A stretch of DNA of 64,000 nucleotides from Methylobacterium sp. 10 (GTDB lineage: Bacteria; Pseudomonadota; Alphaproteobacteria; Rhizobiales; Beijerinckiaceae): positions 3,962,035-4,026,034 of the forward strand of contig NZ_KI912577.1 of assembly GCF_000519085.1 (NCBI RefSeq). Reading direction: 5' to 3'. The notes below the pieces were generated by a model that was not told the DNA's origin, searched no databases, and saw only the letters and a list, made by a program, of their open reading frames with translations. This document shows positions 45,070 through 53,654 of this stretch, in pieces. How positions within the stretch are numbered: position 1 is the first letter of the stretch; every line of letters begins with the position of its first letter. The translations under genes and the position numbers were made by a program.

Positions 45070-46005
45070 CTACGGCTGTCCAGAGGCGGCGCGCGACGCC
45101 CGGCGCCCGTTGGCATAGGCGAGAAGGGCCTCGTCCTCGCTGGCGGGAAGGGAAATCGCCGTGGTGGCAAACAGGTCTCCGCGGCTGCCGTCCTTCTTTG
45201 GCAGGCCCTTGCCCTTGAGGCGGAAGGTCCGGCCCGAGCTCGTCATGGGGGGCACGCGCATTTCAACCGGGCCGGTGAGCGTCGGCACCCGGATCGGGCC
45301 GCCGAGGATGGCATCTTCGAGGGGGAGGTCCATGGAGGTGCGCAAGTCCGCTCCGTCCAGGGTGAAGCGCGGATGCGGCAGGATGCGGATGGTCAGGAGG
45401 GCGTCGCCCGGCGAGGAGCGCGGGCCGCCGGGGTTCCCGAGGCCGCGCAGGCGGATGGTCTGCCCATCCACGACGCCCTTGGGGATCACCACGTCCACGT
45501 CGCGCGAACCCAGCGAGATCCGCAGCTTCTCCTCGCTCGCCACCTGCTCCAGGGTCACGGACAGCTCGGCCGCGAGATCCTCGCCCTTCATCGGTCCCCT
45601 GGCGCCCGGTCCGGCACCGCCCCGGAACGTGTCGCCGAACAGGTGAGAGAAGATGTCCTCGCCGATCCCGCCGCCGCCCGCCCGGTTGCGCGCCGCGCCC
45701 TCGAAGTCGAAGCCCGCGGAGCGGGCGCCGCCCTGGCCGCCGCCGAAACCACCGAACCCATCGAAGCCGGCCGGTGCGCGGGGCTTGCCGTCGGCATCGA
45801 TCTCGCCACGGTCGAACTGGCCGCGCTTGCCCGCATCGCCGAGGATCTCGTAGGCGCTGTTGGCCTCCGAGAAACGGTCCTTGGCCTTGGCGTCGTTCTT
45901 GTTGGTGTCGGGGTGGTAGGCCTTGGCGAGCTTGCGATAGGCCTTCTTGATGTCGGCCTCGCTGGCGCCCTTGGCCACACCCAGCACGTCGTAGGGATTG
46001 CGCAT
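45070..46005 (-). CDS. DnaJ-type co-chaperone (CbpA-like, no zinc finger)
   Basis: The 311-residue protein starts with a J domain (residues 1-68, MRNPYDVLGVAKGASEADIK, HPD motif in KAYHPDTNKND). A Gly/Phe-rich linker (about 80-130) and a DnaJ C-terminal substrate-binding domain with VVIPKGVVDGQTIRLRGLGN follow. The Cys-rich zinc finger of true DnaJ is absent, as in CbpA. It stimulates DnaK. The ATG at 46003-46005 begins at the J domain; the open frame upstream has no family similarity. Confidence 0.9.
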   Translation of the reverse strand: MRNPYDVLGVAKGASEADIKKAYRKLAKAYHPDTNKNDAKAKDRFSEANSAYEILGDAGKRGQFDRGEIDADGKPRAPAGFDGFGGFGGGQGGARSAGFDFEGAARNRAGGGGIGEDIFSHLFGDTFRGGAGPGARGPMKGEDLAAELSVTLEQVASEEKLRISLGSRDVDVVIPKGVVDGQTIRLRGLGNPGGPRSSPGDALLTIRILPHPRFTLDGADLRTSMDLPLEDAILGGPIRVPTLTGPVEMRVPPMTSSGRTFRLKGKGLPKKDGSRGDLFATTAISLPASEDEALLAYANGRRASRAASGQP

Positions 46006-46187
46006 CGTCTGATATCGGTCTCGGTGCCGCACTGGGCCGGGCTCATGCCCGCCCCTGTCGAAGTCTTCCGCTATGTGGAATGGCTGTTGCTTCTCTGCAA
46101 CGGTCGTCCGCCAGGATTCGACGGTTCGGTCCACGCGTCAACCCGCCGCCCCGCCGGACGATCCCACATGTCAGGACGATCTTGGCG

Positions 46188-46715
46188 TCAGGCCTTCGCT
46201 TTGGCCATGCGGATGCGGGTCAGTTCCCATTCGCCCCCCGAAGGCTTGCAGCCGGTGCCGCGCACGAAACGACTGCGCGCGGGCGCGATGACCGAGGCGA
46301 GGAAGTCCCGGCAGATGAGGTCGTTAGCGACATAGGGAAGGCCCGTCGGGCTGATCGATCCGCGCAGGGACGAATCCGGGTTGTCCCATTTCACCGGGCG
46401 GCCGTTGCCCTGCGGATCGAGGGCCACCGCCAGGGCCGCGTGCGCCCGGCGCCAATCCTCGTCGGACATCTCGCCGCCGAAGCTCCTGGGGCGCTTGTCG
46501 ATGCTGCCCGTGACCAGGGGCTCGGGGACCGTCACGTCCGGCTCCGTCTTGCTCTCGCTCTGGAAGGTGAGGATCGGAATTCCGCAGCCGGCCAGCGACA
46601 AGGCCAGGGCCACGCTGCCCGACGCCAGCACCGCCGCGCACCGGGCGCGGGCGGGACGGGGTGCGACGACGGCACGGCTTGAGACGGGTTGGGCTTTACT
46701 CTCGCTCCGACGCAT
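46188..46715 (-). CDS. Lipoprotein of the RT0821/Lpp0805 surface-protein type
   Basis: The 175-residue protein has an Arg/Ala-rich N-terminus, then a hydrophobic stretch ending in the lipobox LSLAGC near residues 40-45, so it should be lipidated and membrane-anchored. The C-terminal half, with GLPYVANDLICRDFLASV and GTGCKPSGGEWELTRI, resembles the conserved tail of RT0821/Lpp0805 family surface proteins. The cellular role is unknown. The ATG at 46713-46715 gives MRRSESKAQPVSSRAVVAPR. It is divergent from pdxH, whose start is 90 bases away. Confidence 0.75.
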   Translation of the reverse strand: MRRSESKAQPVSSRAVVAPRPARARCAAVLASGSVALALSLAGCGIPILTFQSESKTEPDVTVPEPLVTGSIDKRPRSFGGEMSDEDWRRAHAALAVALDPQGNGRPVKWDNPDSSLRGSISPTGLPYVANDLICRDFLASVIAPARSRFVRGTGCKPSGGEWELTRIRMAKAKA

Positions 46716-46805
46716 TACACCTGTTCTCACGACGTGACTCGAACGACGACAAATCGTGTCCCACGTCGGTGCCCCCGACCCGGATCTCACCAGCAGGATT
46801 ACGCC

Positions 46806-47471
46806 TTGGATCGGTTAAGGATCGATGAGCCGGCCCCGTCCGGCAGTGTCTCACCCGCTGCCTCCCCCCTCGGGGCCGGTGGAGACTTCACGTTGTCCAC
46901 AGACCCCTGGGGGTTGTTCGCCGCCTGGATGGGCGAGGCCGAGGGCACGGAGCCCGAGGATCCCAACGCCATGGCGCTTGCCACGGCCGGCTCCGACGGT
47001 CTGCCCGATGTGCGCATGGTTCTGCTCAAAGGCGCCGACGAGCGCGGCTTCGTCTTCTACACCAATGTCGATTCGGCCAAGGGCGAGGAACTGGCGCAGA
47101 ACCCGCAGGCCGCCCTCGTCCTGCATTGGAAGAGCCTGCGCCGGCAAGTCCGCGCGCGCGGACCCGTGAGCCACGTGTCGATCGAGGAGGCCGACGCCTA
47201 TTTCGCGAGCCGCCGCCGCGAGAGCCGCATCGGCGCCCATGCCAGCCGCCAGTCGCGGCCGCTGGCCGACCGGGCCACTCTGGAAGCGGAGGTCGCCGCC
47301 CTGTCAGCCCGCTACGAGGACCAGCCGGTGCCGCGCCCGGAGAACTGGACGGGGTTCCGCATCGCCCCGGTCTCGATCGAGTTCTGGCAGGACGGCCCCT
47401 ACCGCCTCCACGACCGCGTCCGCTTCACCAGGGCCGGCGGTGGCTGGAGCGGGGCGAGACTTTATCCGTGA
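46806..47471 (+). CDS. pdxH: Pyridoxamine 5'-phosphate oxidase
   Basis: The protein (about 221 residues) oxidises pyridoxamine or pyridoxine 5'-phosphate to PLP with FMN. Family marks are ALATAGSDGLPDVRMVLLKG near residue 58, GFVFYTNVDSAKGEELAQNP near 80, and the C-terminal FWQDGPYRLHDRVRF ending in ARLYP. No ATG fits. The best start is a TTG at 46806 with AGGA seven bases upstream, giving LDRLRIDEPAPSGSVS. A GTG at 46734 lacks a ribosome-binding site. PLP made here serves the two cysteine desulfurases in this window, among many enzymes. Confidence 0.9.
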   Translation: MDRLRIDEPAPSGSVSPAASPLGAGGDFTLSTDPWGLFAAWMGEAEGTEPEDPNAMALATAGSDGLPDVRMVLLKGADERGFVFYTNVDSAKGEELAQNPQAALVLHWKSLRRQVRARGPVSHVSIEEADAYFASRRRESRIGAHASRQSRPLADRATLEAEVAALSARYEDQPVPRPENWTGFRIAPVSIEFWQDGPYRLHDRVRFTRAGGGWSGARLYP

Positions 47472-47653
47472 ATGGACGGGACATGCCGCCCCGTCCGGCA
47501 AGAGGTGGGCCTCCGGCCGGGCGGGGCATTGTGACAACGAAGCCGGGCATTTGCCCCAGGTCTGCACCGATCGATGCTCGTTCGTTACTTTGGGGCGTTG
47601 GCGGACATGGAGGCTACGTATGCCCGGGACCGAGTGAGCGACCCAAGGCTTTC

Positions 47654-48775
47654 TCAGGGCACCTCGCCCGCGGCCCGAACCTGCGCGCCGCCGAACACGG
47701 CTGCCTGCCGCAACGGCGGTCGCGATAAACCATAGATCAGACGCGGCTCCGCCGGTGCGCTGAGCGCATCGAGCGCGGTGCGATGCTCCGGGGAGAGCAC
47801 GAGATCAAGCGAAGCGATGTTGTCGGTGACTTGCGCCGACCGGCTGACGCCCATCAGGGTTGAGACTACGCCCGGTCGGCCCACGACCCAAGCGAGCGCG
47901 ACGCGCGCTGGCGATTGGCCGATGGCCTCCGCCACCCGGCGCACCCCTTCGACGATGTCCCAGTTGCGTGGCGTAAACAGGCTGTCGCCAAACGGATTGG
48001 CCCCATCGAGCCGCTTGTCGTCGGCGGGACGCGCCTCGCCCGACTGCGCCGCGTCCTTCGGCAGGCCGCCCGCACGCGGCCCCGCCGCCTCCACCGTCTC
48101 GCGGTCGTACTTGCCACTCAGCAGCCCGTAGGCAAGCGGCGACCACGGCACCACGCCTAAGCCGAACTCGGTGGCGAGCGGGATGTGCTCGTCCTCCAAC
48201 TCCCGGTTCACGAGCGCATAGAAGTATTGCAGCGCGATCGGCCCCGGCAGGCCACGCAGTGCCGCCAGCGTCGCTATCTTGGCGACGTACCAAGCAGGGG
48301 TGTTCGACATGCCCCAATAGCGAATCTTCCCAGCTCGCACGAGACCGGCCATGGTCTCCAGCATCTCCTCGGCCGGCGTGATCCCGTCCCAGACGTGCAC
48401 CCAGTAGAGATCGACGTAGTCGGTCCGCAGGCGGCGCAGCGAGCCTTCCAGCGCCGCGTGGACGTGCTTGGCACCGTTACCGCCCCGGTGCGGCCCCTTG
48501 CCAGTGGCGAACCCCGACTTGGTCGCGAGGACGATCCGGTCGCGCAAGCCACGCTCGCTGATAAAGCGCCCGAGCATCGCCTCGCCCTCGCCACCCGCGT
48601 ACACGTCGGCCGTGTCCACGAAGTTGCCGCCACGGTCCAGATAGGCGTCGAGCACGGCGCAGCTGCCGGCCTCGTCCAGCCCCCAGCGCGCCGTGCTGAA
48701 GGTCATGGTGCCGAGCGCGAGCGGACTGACCGCAAGGCCGGAGCGCCCGAGCGTGCGATAATGCGTGAGATCCAT
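47654..48775 (-). CDS. Aldo/keto reductase
   Basis: The 373-residue TIM-barrel NADPH oxidoreductase carries FVDTADVYAGGEGEAMLGRF near residue 52 (catalytic Asp and Tyr). Lys lies in RIVLATKSGFATGKGP near 84, and His in YVDLYWVHVWDGITPAEEM near 122. The cofactor-binding segment SRSAQVTDNIASLDLVLS is near 315. The substrate is unknown. It is divergent from a LysR regulator across 96 bases, the usual arrangement for LysR control. The ATG gives MDLTHYRTLGRSGLAVSPLA. Confidence 0.92.
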   Translation of the reverse strand: MDLTHYRTLGRSGLAVSPLALGTMTFSTARWGLDEAGSCAVLDAYLDRGGNFVDTADVYAGGEGEAMLGRFISERGLRDRIVLATKSGFATGKGPHRGGNGAKHVHAALEGSLRRLRTDYVDLYWVHVWDGITPAEEMLETMAGLVRAGKIRYWGMSNTPAWYVAKIATLAALRGLPGPIALQYFYALVNRELEDEHIPLATEFGLGVVPWSPLAYGLLSGKYDRETVEAAGPRAGGLPKDAAQSGEARPADDKRLDGANPFGDSLFTPRNWDIVEGVRRVAEAIGQSPARVALAWVVGRPGVVSTLMGVSRSAQVTDNIASLDLVLSPEHRTALDALSAPAEPRLIYGLSRPPLRQAAVFGGAQVRAAGEVP

Positions 48776-48871
48776 TGTTGCATATCCTTGCTGATACCAG
48801 ACAGGATAGCGCTGCCATCCGCAGGGGATTAGCCTGAATCATCGGAAGGGGTTTATGAGCAGAGCTCAAGA

Positions 48872-49777
48872 ATGCGACGGGGCACACTCGATGATCTCGC
48901 GGCCTTCGCTGCGGTCGCGCGCACCTGCAGCTTCACGCGTGCGGCGGCTGAACTCGGCCTGTCGCCCTCGGCGCTGAGCCACGCCGTACGGGGGCTGGAG
49001 GAACGGCTCGGGGTTCGGCTGCTTGCGCGCACGACGCGCAGCGTCGCTCCTACGCCGGCGGGCGAGCGGCTTGTGCGCTCACTGGCCCCTGCTCTGGCGG
49101 AAATAGAGTGCGGGCTTGCGGCGCTCGCCGACTGGCGCGGCGCGCCGTCCGGTGCCCTACGGCTGACGACCTTCTCATCGGCCGCGCGGCGGGTGCTCGA
49201 CCCGGCCTTGCCGCGCTTCCTCCTCGATCATCCAGCCGTCTCGGTCGAGGTCGTCATCGACGATCGCCTGACCGACATCGTCGCGGCACGGTTCGATGCC
49301 GGCATCCGCTTCGGTGAGACGGTGGAGCGTGACATGGTAGCAGTGCGCCTGGGGCCGGACCTGCGTACGGTCGTGGTCGGCACTCCCGCCTACTTCGCGC
49401 ACCATCCGCGGCCAGAGACACCGGCCGACCTGGAGACGCACAATTGCGTCAATTACCGGCTGGTCGGCGGGGGTGGATTGCTGCCGTGGGAGTTCACGCA
49501 CAAGGGTCAGGACATGGGCCAGGACGTGCGGATGCGCGTAGGCGGCCAGCTCACCGTCAACGATGCGGTCCTTGCAGGGGCGGCCGTGCGGGCCGGTGCT
49601 GGACTCGGCTACATGCTTGAGGACGATGTGGCCGCCGACATCGCGGCGGGCGACCTCGTGCAGGTTCTGACGGACTGGTGCACGCCTTTTCCAGGCTACC
49701 ACCTCTATCATCCGAGTCACCAGGCGACACCGGCGCTTCGTGCCCTGATCGACGCCGTGCGTTGGGTCGAGGCATGA
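48872..49777 (+). CDS. LysR-family transcriptional regulator
   Basis: The 301-residue protein has an N-terminal LysR helix-turn-helix (residues 5-64: DLAAFAAVARTCSFTRAAAE, then LGLSPSALSHAVRGLEERLG). The substrate-binding domain includes LRTVVVGTPAYFAHHPRPET. It most resembles regulators of oxidoreductase genes and probably controls the divergent aldo/keto reductase. The C-terminal PFPGYHLYHPSHQATPALRA stretch is characteristic of that subgroup. Confidence 0.92.
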   Translation: MRRGTLDDLAAFAAVARTCSFTRAAAELGLSPSALSHAVRGLEERLGVRLLARTTRSVAPTPAGERLVRSLAPALAEIECGLAALADWRGAPSGALRLTTFSSAARRVLDPALPRFLLDHPAVSVEVVIDDRLTDIVAARFDAGIRFGETVERDMVAVRLGPDLRTVVVGTPAYFAHHPRPETPADLETHNCVNYRLVGGGGLLPWEFTHKGQDMGQDVRMRVGGQLTVNDAVLAGAAVRAGAGLGYMLEDDVAADIAAGDLVQVLTDWCTPFPGYHLYHPSHQATPALRALIDAVRWVEA

Positions 49778-50154
49778 CCCGTTCCGTTCCGACGCAGGCG
49801 AATTCTTTTACGAGCGGTTCGTGGTCGTTTCGCCCCGCAGAGCAGTCCGGCTGCTTTGCGGCAGCTGAGAAGATGGGTCAAACGACGAGCTGGCTCGGGA
49901 TCAGGCACTCGATCGGGCTGACATGTCGAACTGAGACACGACCCCGACGTCTTTGTCTCCAATCGACGGCGGGTGAGGGTTCGCGAAACGAGCGACGGCG
50001 ATTGTATCGCAGTCCCCCTCTCGAAGAGCGCCGACCAGGACTTGCTGCGACGCGGGATCGACCCTGGATTTCCCGGCCGGCGCGGCTTAGACCTGGGCAT
50101 GGCACGGCGGGATGATCTCGGCTGTCCACCGCCTCCGGATCCTGAGGAACGGCC
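49778..50154. other. Intergenic stretch after the LysR gene
   Basis: This 377-base gap contains one short rightward frame (GTG at 49973, about 74 codons, overlapping the next gene) with no recognisable similarity and an Arg/Pro-rich composition; I do not call it. Positions 49795-49900 are less GC-rich than the neighbouring genes. GAGGA at 50143-50147 is the ribosome-binding site of the SDR gene that follows. Confidence 0.45.
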
Positions 50155-50910
50155 TTGGCCATATCGAGCAATGAACGCCGCCGCGTCATGCTGCTGACGG
50201 GCGCAAGCCGCGGAATCGGCCACGCCACGGTCAAGCGCTTCTCCGCTGCGGGGTGGCGGGTGATCACCTGTTCCCGCCATGCCTTCCCGGAGAATTGCCC
50301 CTGGGAGATGGGTCCGGAGGACCACCTCCAGGTCGATCTCTCGGACCCGGAGGATACGATGCGCGGCGTGGCGGAAGTCGCCGGGCGCCTCGCCGACGAG
50401 GGCGGCCTGCTCCATGCCCTGGTCAACAATGCCGGCATCTCGCCCAAGGGCTCCAACGGCGAGCGCCTCGGCGCCATCGCCACGGAGTTCGGCGACTGGC
50501 GCAAGGTGTTCCAGGTCAACGTCTTCGCACCCCTGCTCCTGGCGCGCGGTCTGTGCCAGGAACTCACCCGTGCCAAGGGCTCCATCGTCAACGTCACCTC
50601 GATCGCGGGCTCCCGCGTGCATCCTTTCGCGGGCGCGGCCTATGGCACGTCGAAGGCGGCGCTCGCCGGCCTCACCCGCGAGATGGCCAGCGATTTCGGC
50701 CCCCTCGGGGTGAGGGTGAATGCGATCTCGCCGGGCGAGATCGATACGGCGATCCTCTCGCCCGGCACCGACAAGATCGTGGCCGGCATCCCGCAGCGGC
50801 GCCTCGGCACGCCCGACGAGGTGGCCAAGGCGATCTATTTCCTCTGCACCGAGGCCTCGTCCTACGTGAACGGCGCCGAGTTGCACATCAACGGCGGCCA
50901 GCATGTCTGA
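50155..50910 (+). CDS. Short-chain dehydrogenase/reductase
   Basis: The 251-residue classical SDR has the NAD(P) motif TGASRGIGHA near residue 15 and the NNAG motif in LVNNAGISPKG near 90. The catalytic Ser is in VNVTSIAGSRVHP near 145, and Tyr-x3-Lys in AAYGTSKAALAGL near 162. The start is a TTG at 50155 with GAGGA six bases upstream; the next ATG, at 50188, would cut the first strand. The substrate is unknown. Its stop lies inside the next gene (eight-base overlap), so the two are co-translated. Confidence 0.9.
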   Translation: MAISSNERRRVMLLTGASRGIGHATVKRFSAAGWRVITCSRHAFPENCPWEMGPEDHLQVDLSDPEDTMRGVAEVAGRLADEGGLLHALVNNAGISPKGSNGERLGAIATEFGDWRKVFQVNVFAPLLLARGLCQELTRAKGSIVNVTSIAGSRVHPFAGAAYGTSKAALAGLTREMASDFGPLGVRVNAISPGEIDTAILSPGTDKIVAGIPQRRLGTPDEVAKAIYFLCTEASSYVNGAELHINGGQHV

Positions 50911-52060
50911 ACGAGGTGCGTTCTCGGCGCTCCTCGCGATCTCCGTTCTCGTCGTCTCGCTCCTGGGCGCGCAGCCCGTCCGGGCAGATCCGGTCGTCAC
51001 GATCCTCGACCTGCCGTTCAGGGCGCGCGCCATGCGCGGCCCCGGCAGCGAAGTGTCCCTGGCGGTGGCGACCTCGGGCCTCCTTCCGCTCGCCCGTCCC
51101 AAGGGGTTGAAGGGTGAGGTGGTGGAGGATGTGTCCCTGGCCGTCCTGTGGGGCGACGAGGGCGGCGCCGCTCTGACCCTCGCCGACGGCAAGGTCGCCA
51201 CCACCCTGCTCGGTGTCGAGGCCATCGACGGACTCGCGGTCTCCGAGACCCCGCGCGGCGCCGTTCCCGGCACCCGGCGCGCGACTCTCGGCCCGCTCAG
51301 TGCCCACCTGTCCGACCCCGTCCGCCCCAATGCCAGCGAGTTCGGGCGCGCGGGGACGCTCACCATCCGCGAGCGCCAGCCGGTGGGGATGAGCGCCGAT
51401 CCGAAACCCGTCCCCATCGTGACCACCGCCGTCACCGCCGGTCACGGCGCCGCCTTCGCCCTGCGCCGCCCCATCGCGATCCTCATCGACGGCCGGCCGG
51501 TCATCGTGGCGGTGACGGCGCAGGATGGCGGATCGGCCCTTGTCGTCGTCGGCAAACCTTCGGCGGAGTTGAACAAGCCCTCGGCGGAGCCGGACAAGGC
51601 TTGGTCCGTCCTCGCCCGGAGTCCCGTCCAGGCGGCGGGGCCGGGTGGGCATTCGCTGACACTCGCGGCGATCGGCGATGTCTCGAAAGCCGGACAACCC
51701 CGGATCGCTGCGGTGGCGGCGCCTGACGGGGCCGGCATCCTCCAACTCTGGGCCTATGAGGCCGGAGCCCTGCGACTGGTCGGCGAGGCCACCGGCTACA
51801 CCACCCTGTCCCCGGGCGAGGACGGGGCCGATTTGTCGGCCGTCCTCGACGCCGACGGGGACGGCGTTGCCGAACTCGCTGTGCCGGTGGTGGATCGGAG
51901 CGCCCTGGCCATCCTGTCCCTGAAGGACGGCATCCGCGAGGTGAAGCGCATCCCCCTTCCCGGCCTTGCCGCCTTCGGCGTCGCCGCCATCGGCCACGGC
52001 CCTCGCACGCGTCTTCTCGTCGGCCTCGCCGACGGGCGGGTGGCGCTCATCTCTCCGTAA
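50903..52060 (+). CDS. Secreted protein with FG-GAP/VCBS-like repeats, unknown function
   Basis: The 385-residue protein has a signal peptide (ALLAISVLVVSLLGAQPVRA, cleavage before DPVVTILDL). Beta-rich sequence follows with repeated acidic loops such as VLDADGDGVAELAVPVVDR near residue 315, reminiscent of FG-GAP/VCBS calcium-loop repeats of beta-propellers. It would act in the periplasm or outside. Its ATG lies within the SDR gene, and the NUDIX gene starts 18 bases after its stop, so the three form one operon. Confidence 0.72.
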   Translation: MSERGAFSALLAISVLVVSLLGAQPVRADPVVTILDLPFRARAMRGPGSEVSLAVATSGLLPLARPKGLKGEVVEDVSLAVLWGDEGGAALTLADGKVATTLLGVEAIDGLAVSETPRGAVPGTRRATLGPLSAHLSDPVRPNASEFGRAGTLTIRERQPVGMSADPKPVPIVTTAVTAGHGAAFALRRPIAILIDGRPVIVAVTAQDGGSALVVVGKPSAELNKPSAEPDKAWSVLARSPVQAAGPGGHSLTLAAIGDVSKAGQPRIAAVAAPDGAGILQLWAYEAGALRLVGEATGYTTLSPGEDGADLSAVLDADGDGVAELAVPVVDRSALAILSLKDGIREVKRIPLPGLAAFGVAAIGHGPRTRLLVGLADGRVALISP

Positions 52061-52078
52061 CCGAGAAACGTCGCGCCC

Positions 52079-52564
52079 ATGAGCGAAGCAGCGAGCGAGG
52101 ACGGCTCCGACGTCCGGCTCTTCCCGGTGCGCCCTTTCCTCGGCGCGTCCATCGCCGTCATCCGCGACGGGCGGGTGCTGCTGGCCGCCAGGGCCAACGA
52201 GCCCCTGCGCGGGGTCTGGACGCTTCCCGGCGGGCTGGTGGAGTCCGGCGAGACCTTGGCGCAGGCGGCCTTGCGCGAGTTGGGGGAGGAGGTCGGCGTC
52301 TCGGCCGTGGTCGTCCGCTCGCTGACCCCGACGGAAATCATCCTGCGGGCCGAGGACGGCCGCGTGCGCCATCATTACGTCGTCCATCCCCACGCCGCAC
52401 TCTGGACCGCCGGCGAGCCGGCCCCCGGCCCCGAGGCCCTGGACGTGCGCTGGGCGCGTCCGGAGGAGCTTGCGGACCTCGCCACCACGCCGGGATTGCA
52501 GGCCACGGTGGAAGAGGCCTTCGCGCAGGTCGCTGGCCTGAGTGGCGATACGGGATCCCGATGA
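52079..52564 (+). CDS. NUDIX hydrolase
   Basis: The 161-residue protein has a complete Nudix box: GGLVESGETLAQAALRELGE followed by EVGV, near residues 55-78, with the REx2EE metal ligands. It hydrolyses a nucleoside diphosphate linked to another moiety; the ADP-sugar or oxidised-nucleotide choice cannot be made from sequence. The final four bases may overlap an ATG of the next gene, but a later GTG is preferred there. Confidence 0.92.
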   Translation: MSEAASEDGSDVRLFPVRPFLGASIAVIRDGRVLLAARANEPLRGVWTLPGGLVESGETLAQAALRELGEEVGVSAVVVRSLTPTEIILRAEDGRVRHHYVVHPHAALWTAGEPAPGPEALDVRWARPEELADLATTPGLQATVEEAFAQVAGLSGDTGSR

Positions 52565-52641
52565 GACCCACGCGCGCCTCGCCCCGGCCGGGGAACGGTG
52601 TAAACCTGCAGGATGAGGTTCGCGGCGGTGGAGGACGGGGC

Positions 52642-53112
52642 GTGGCTGTGTCGAGGGTGAGATATCGCCTGTCGCCCGTGCTGCTGCTCGCCGCCCTTGC
52701 GGTGGGCATGCCCGACCTGGCTTCGGCTCAGCAGCGTGCCACCCCGGCGCGGCCGGCGCAGAAAGCCCCGGAGAAGGACAAGGAGCCCCCTGCTCCCGCC
52801 GAGCCGCCACCGGCTCCCTATGACCGGGACCTGATGCGGCTCTCCGAGATCATCGGCTCCCTCTCCTTCCTGCGCAGCCTGTGCGCGGCGCCGGACGCCG
52901 CCGAATGGCCGATCCGGATGAAGGCGTTGATGGAGGCCGAGGGGGTGACGCCGGGGCGGCGGGACCGTCTCGCCGGGGCGTATAACCGCGGCTATCGCGG
53001 ATACTCCCTCACCTACCGGGCCTGCACGCCGTCAGCGACGGAGGCGGCGTCCCGCTACGTCGCGGAGGGGGAGCGGCTGTCCCACGCCCTGGCCAGCCGT
53101 TTCGGGGGCTGA
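52642..53112 (+). CDS. TIGR02301-type secreted protein
   Basis: The 156-residue protein has a signal peptide (MAVSRVRYRLSPVLLLAALA to about residue 30, ending ASAQ) and a Pro/Ala/Lys-rich linker. The conserved C-terminal domain contains LSEIIGSLSFLRSLCAAPD and NRGYRGYSLTYRACTPSA, with two Cys likely to form a disulfide. This pattern matches the alphaproteobacterial TIGR02301 family of unknown function. The GTG at 52642 is preferred because GGAGGA lies six bases upstream and the signal peptide starts there. An ATG at 52561 overlapping the NUDIX gene gives an Arg/Gly-rich extension. Confidence 0.78.
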   Translation: MAVSRVRYRLSPVLLLAALAVGMPDLASAQQRATPARPAQKAPEKDKEPPAPAEPPPAPYDRDLMRLSEIIGSLSFLRSLCAAPDAAEWPIRMKALMEAEGVTPGRRDRLAGAYNRGYRGYSLTYRACTPSATEAASRYVAEGERLSHALASRFGG

Positions 53113-53279
53113 GGCGGCGATGTGTCTTTCGGGAGACAGGGCACAAGGCTGAAGGAAATTCGTCGTATTCGACCGCCGGCGTTAACCGCTTCGCAATTCT
53201 TGGCTTCCCGAGGCGCGGGCCTCGGCATATGTTTCGGTCATCCGCCGAGCCATTCTTCGGCGCAACCGATGTTATCGCC

Positions 53280-53534
53280 ATGCAGATCGACACCGCCCCC
53301 GCGCCCTTCGAGGCCGATCTCGACGACAAGCGTGCCGCCCTCGGCTACGTGTCGGAAGCGTTCGCGGAAGGCTGTCTCGACGGTCTCGACGGCGATTGCA
53401 TGGCCCAGGCCGCCCTGTTTGCCGCCTTCCAAGAGCTGGTGATGACCTATGGCGAGGATGCCACTGCGCGCTACGCCGAAGGCTTTCCCGACCGCATCCG
53501 CGGGGGCGCCTTCACCACCGCTCCGCAGCATTGA
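53280..53534 (+). CDS. Small conserved-looking cytoplasmic protein, unknown function
   Basis: The 84-residue acidic protein starts MQIDTAPAPFEADLDDKRAA. It is predicted mostly helical, with two Cys near the middle (GCLDGLDGDC) and a FAAFQELVMTYGEDATARYA helix. I do not recognise a family, but codon use matches the neighbouring genes. A perfect 12-bp hairpin follows between it and the convergent dihydroorotase-like gene. Confidence 0.6.
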   Translation: MQIDTAPAPFEADLDDKRAALGYVSEAFAEGCLDGLDGDCMAQAALFAAFQELVMTYGEDATARYAEGFPDRIRGGAFTTAPQH

Positions 53535-53583
53535 GGCGCGGGACCGGGCCGCGCTCGACCCGTCGACGATGAGCGTTTGATCG

Positions 53584-53617
53584 ATCGAGCCGCCCGGATA
53601 GAACTGGGCGGCTCGAT
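53584..53617. terminator. Hairpin between convergent genes
   Basis: ATCGAGCCGCCC at 53584-53595 pairs perfectly with GGGCGGCTCGAT at 53606-53617 across a ten-base loop. It lies between the 84-residue gene and the dihydroorotase-like gene. A short T-run (TTTCG) follows only after a few bases, so it is at best a moderate terminator. Confidence 0.55.
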
Positions 53618-53654
53618 GCGTTTCGGGGCCGTGATCGCCCCGGCGGGCGGAGCC

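Noticed and set aside
47654..49777. The aldo/keto reductase-LysR pair as a horizontally acquired island.
   Set aside because: Codon use looks only slightly different and no flanking repeats or integrase are visible.
49973..50197. A 74-codon GTG-start frame overlapping the SDR gene.
   Set aside because: It ends inside the SDR gene and has an Arg/Pro-rich composition without a recognisable family.
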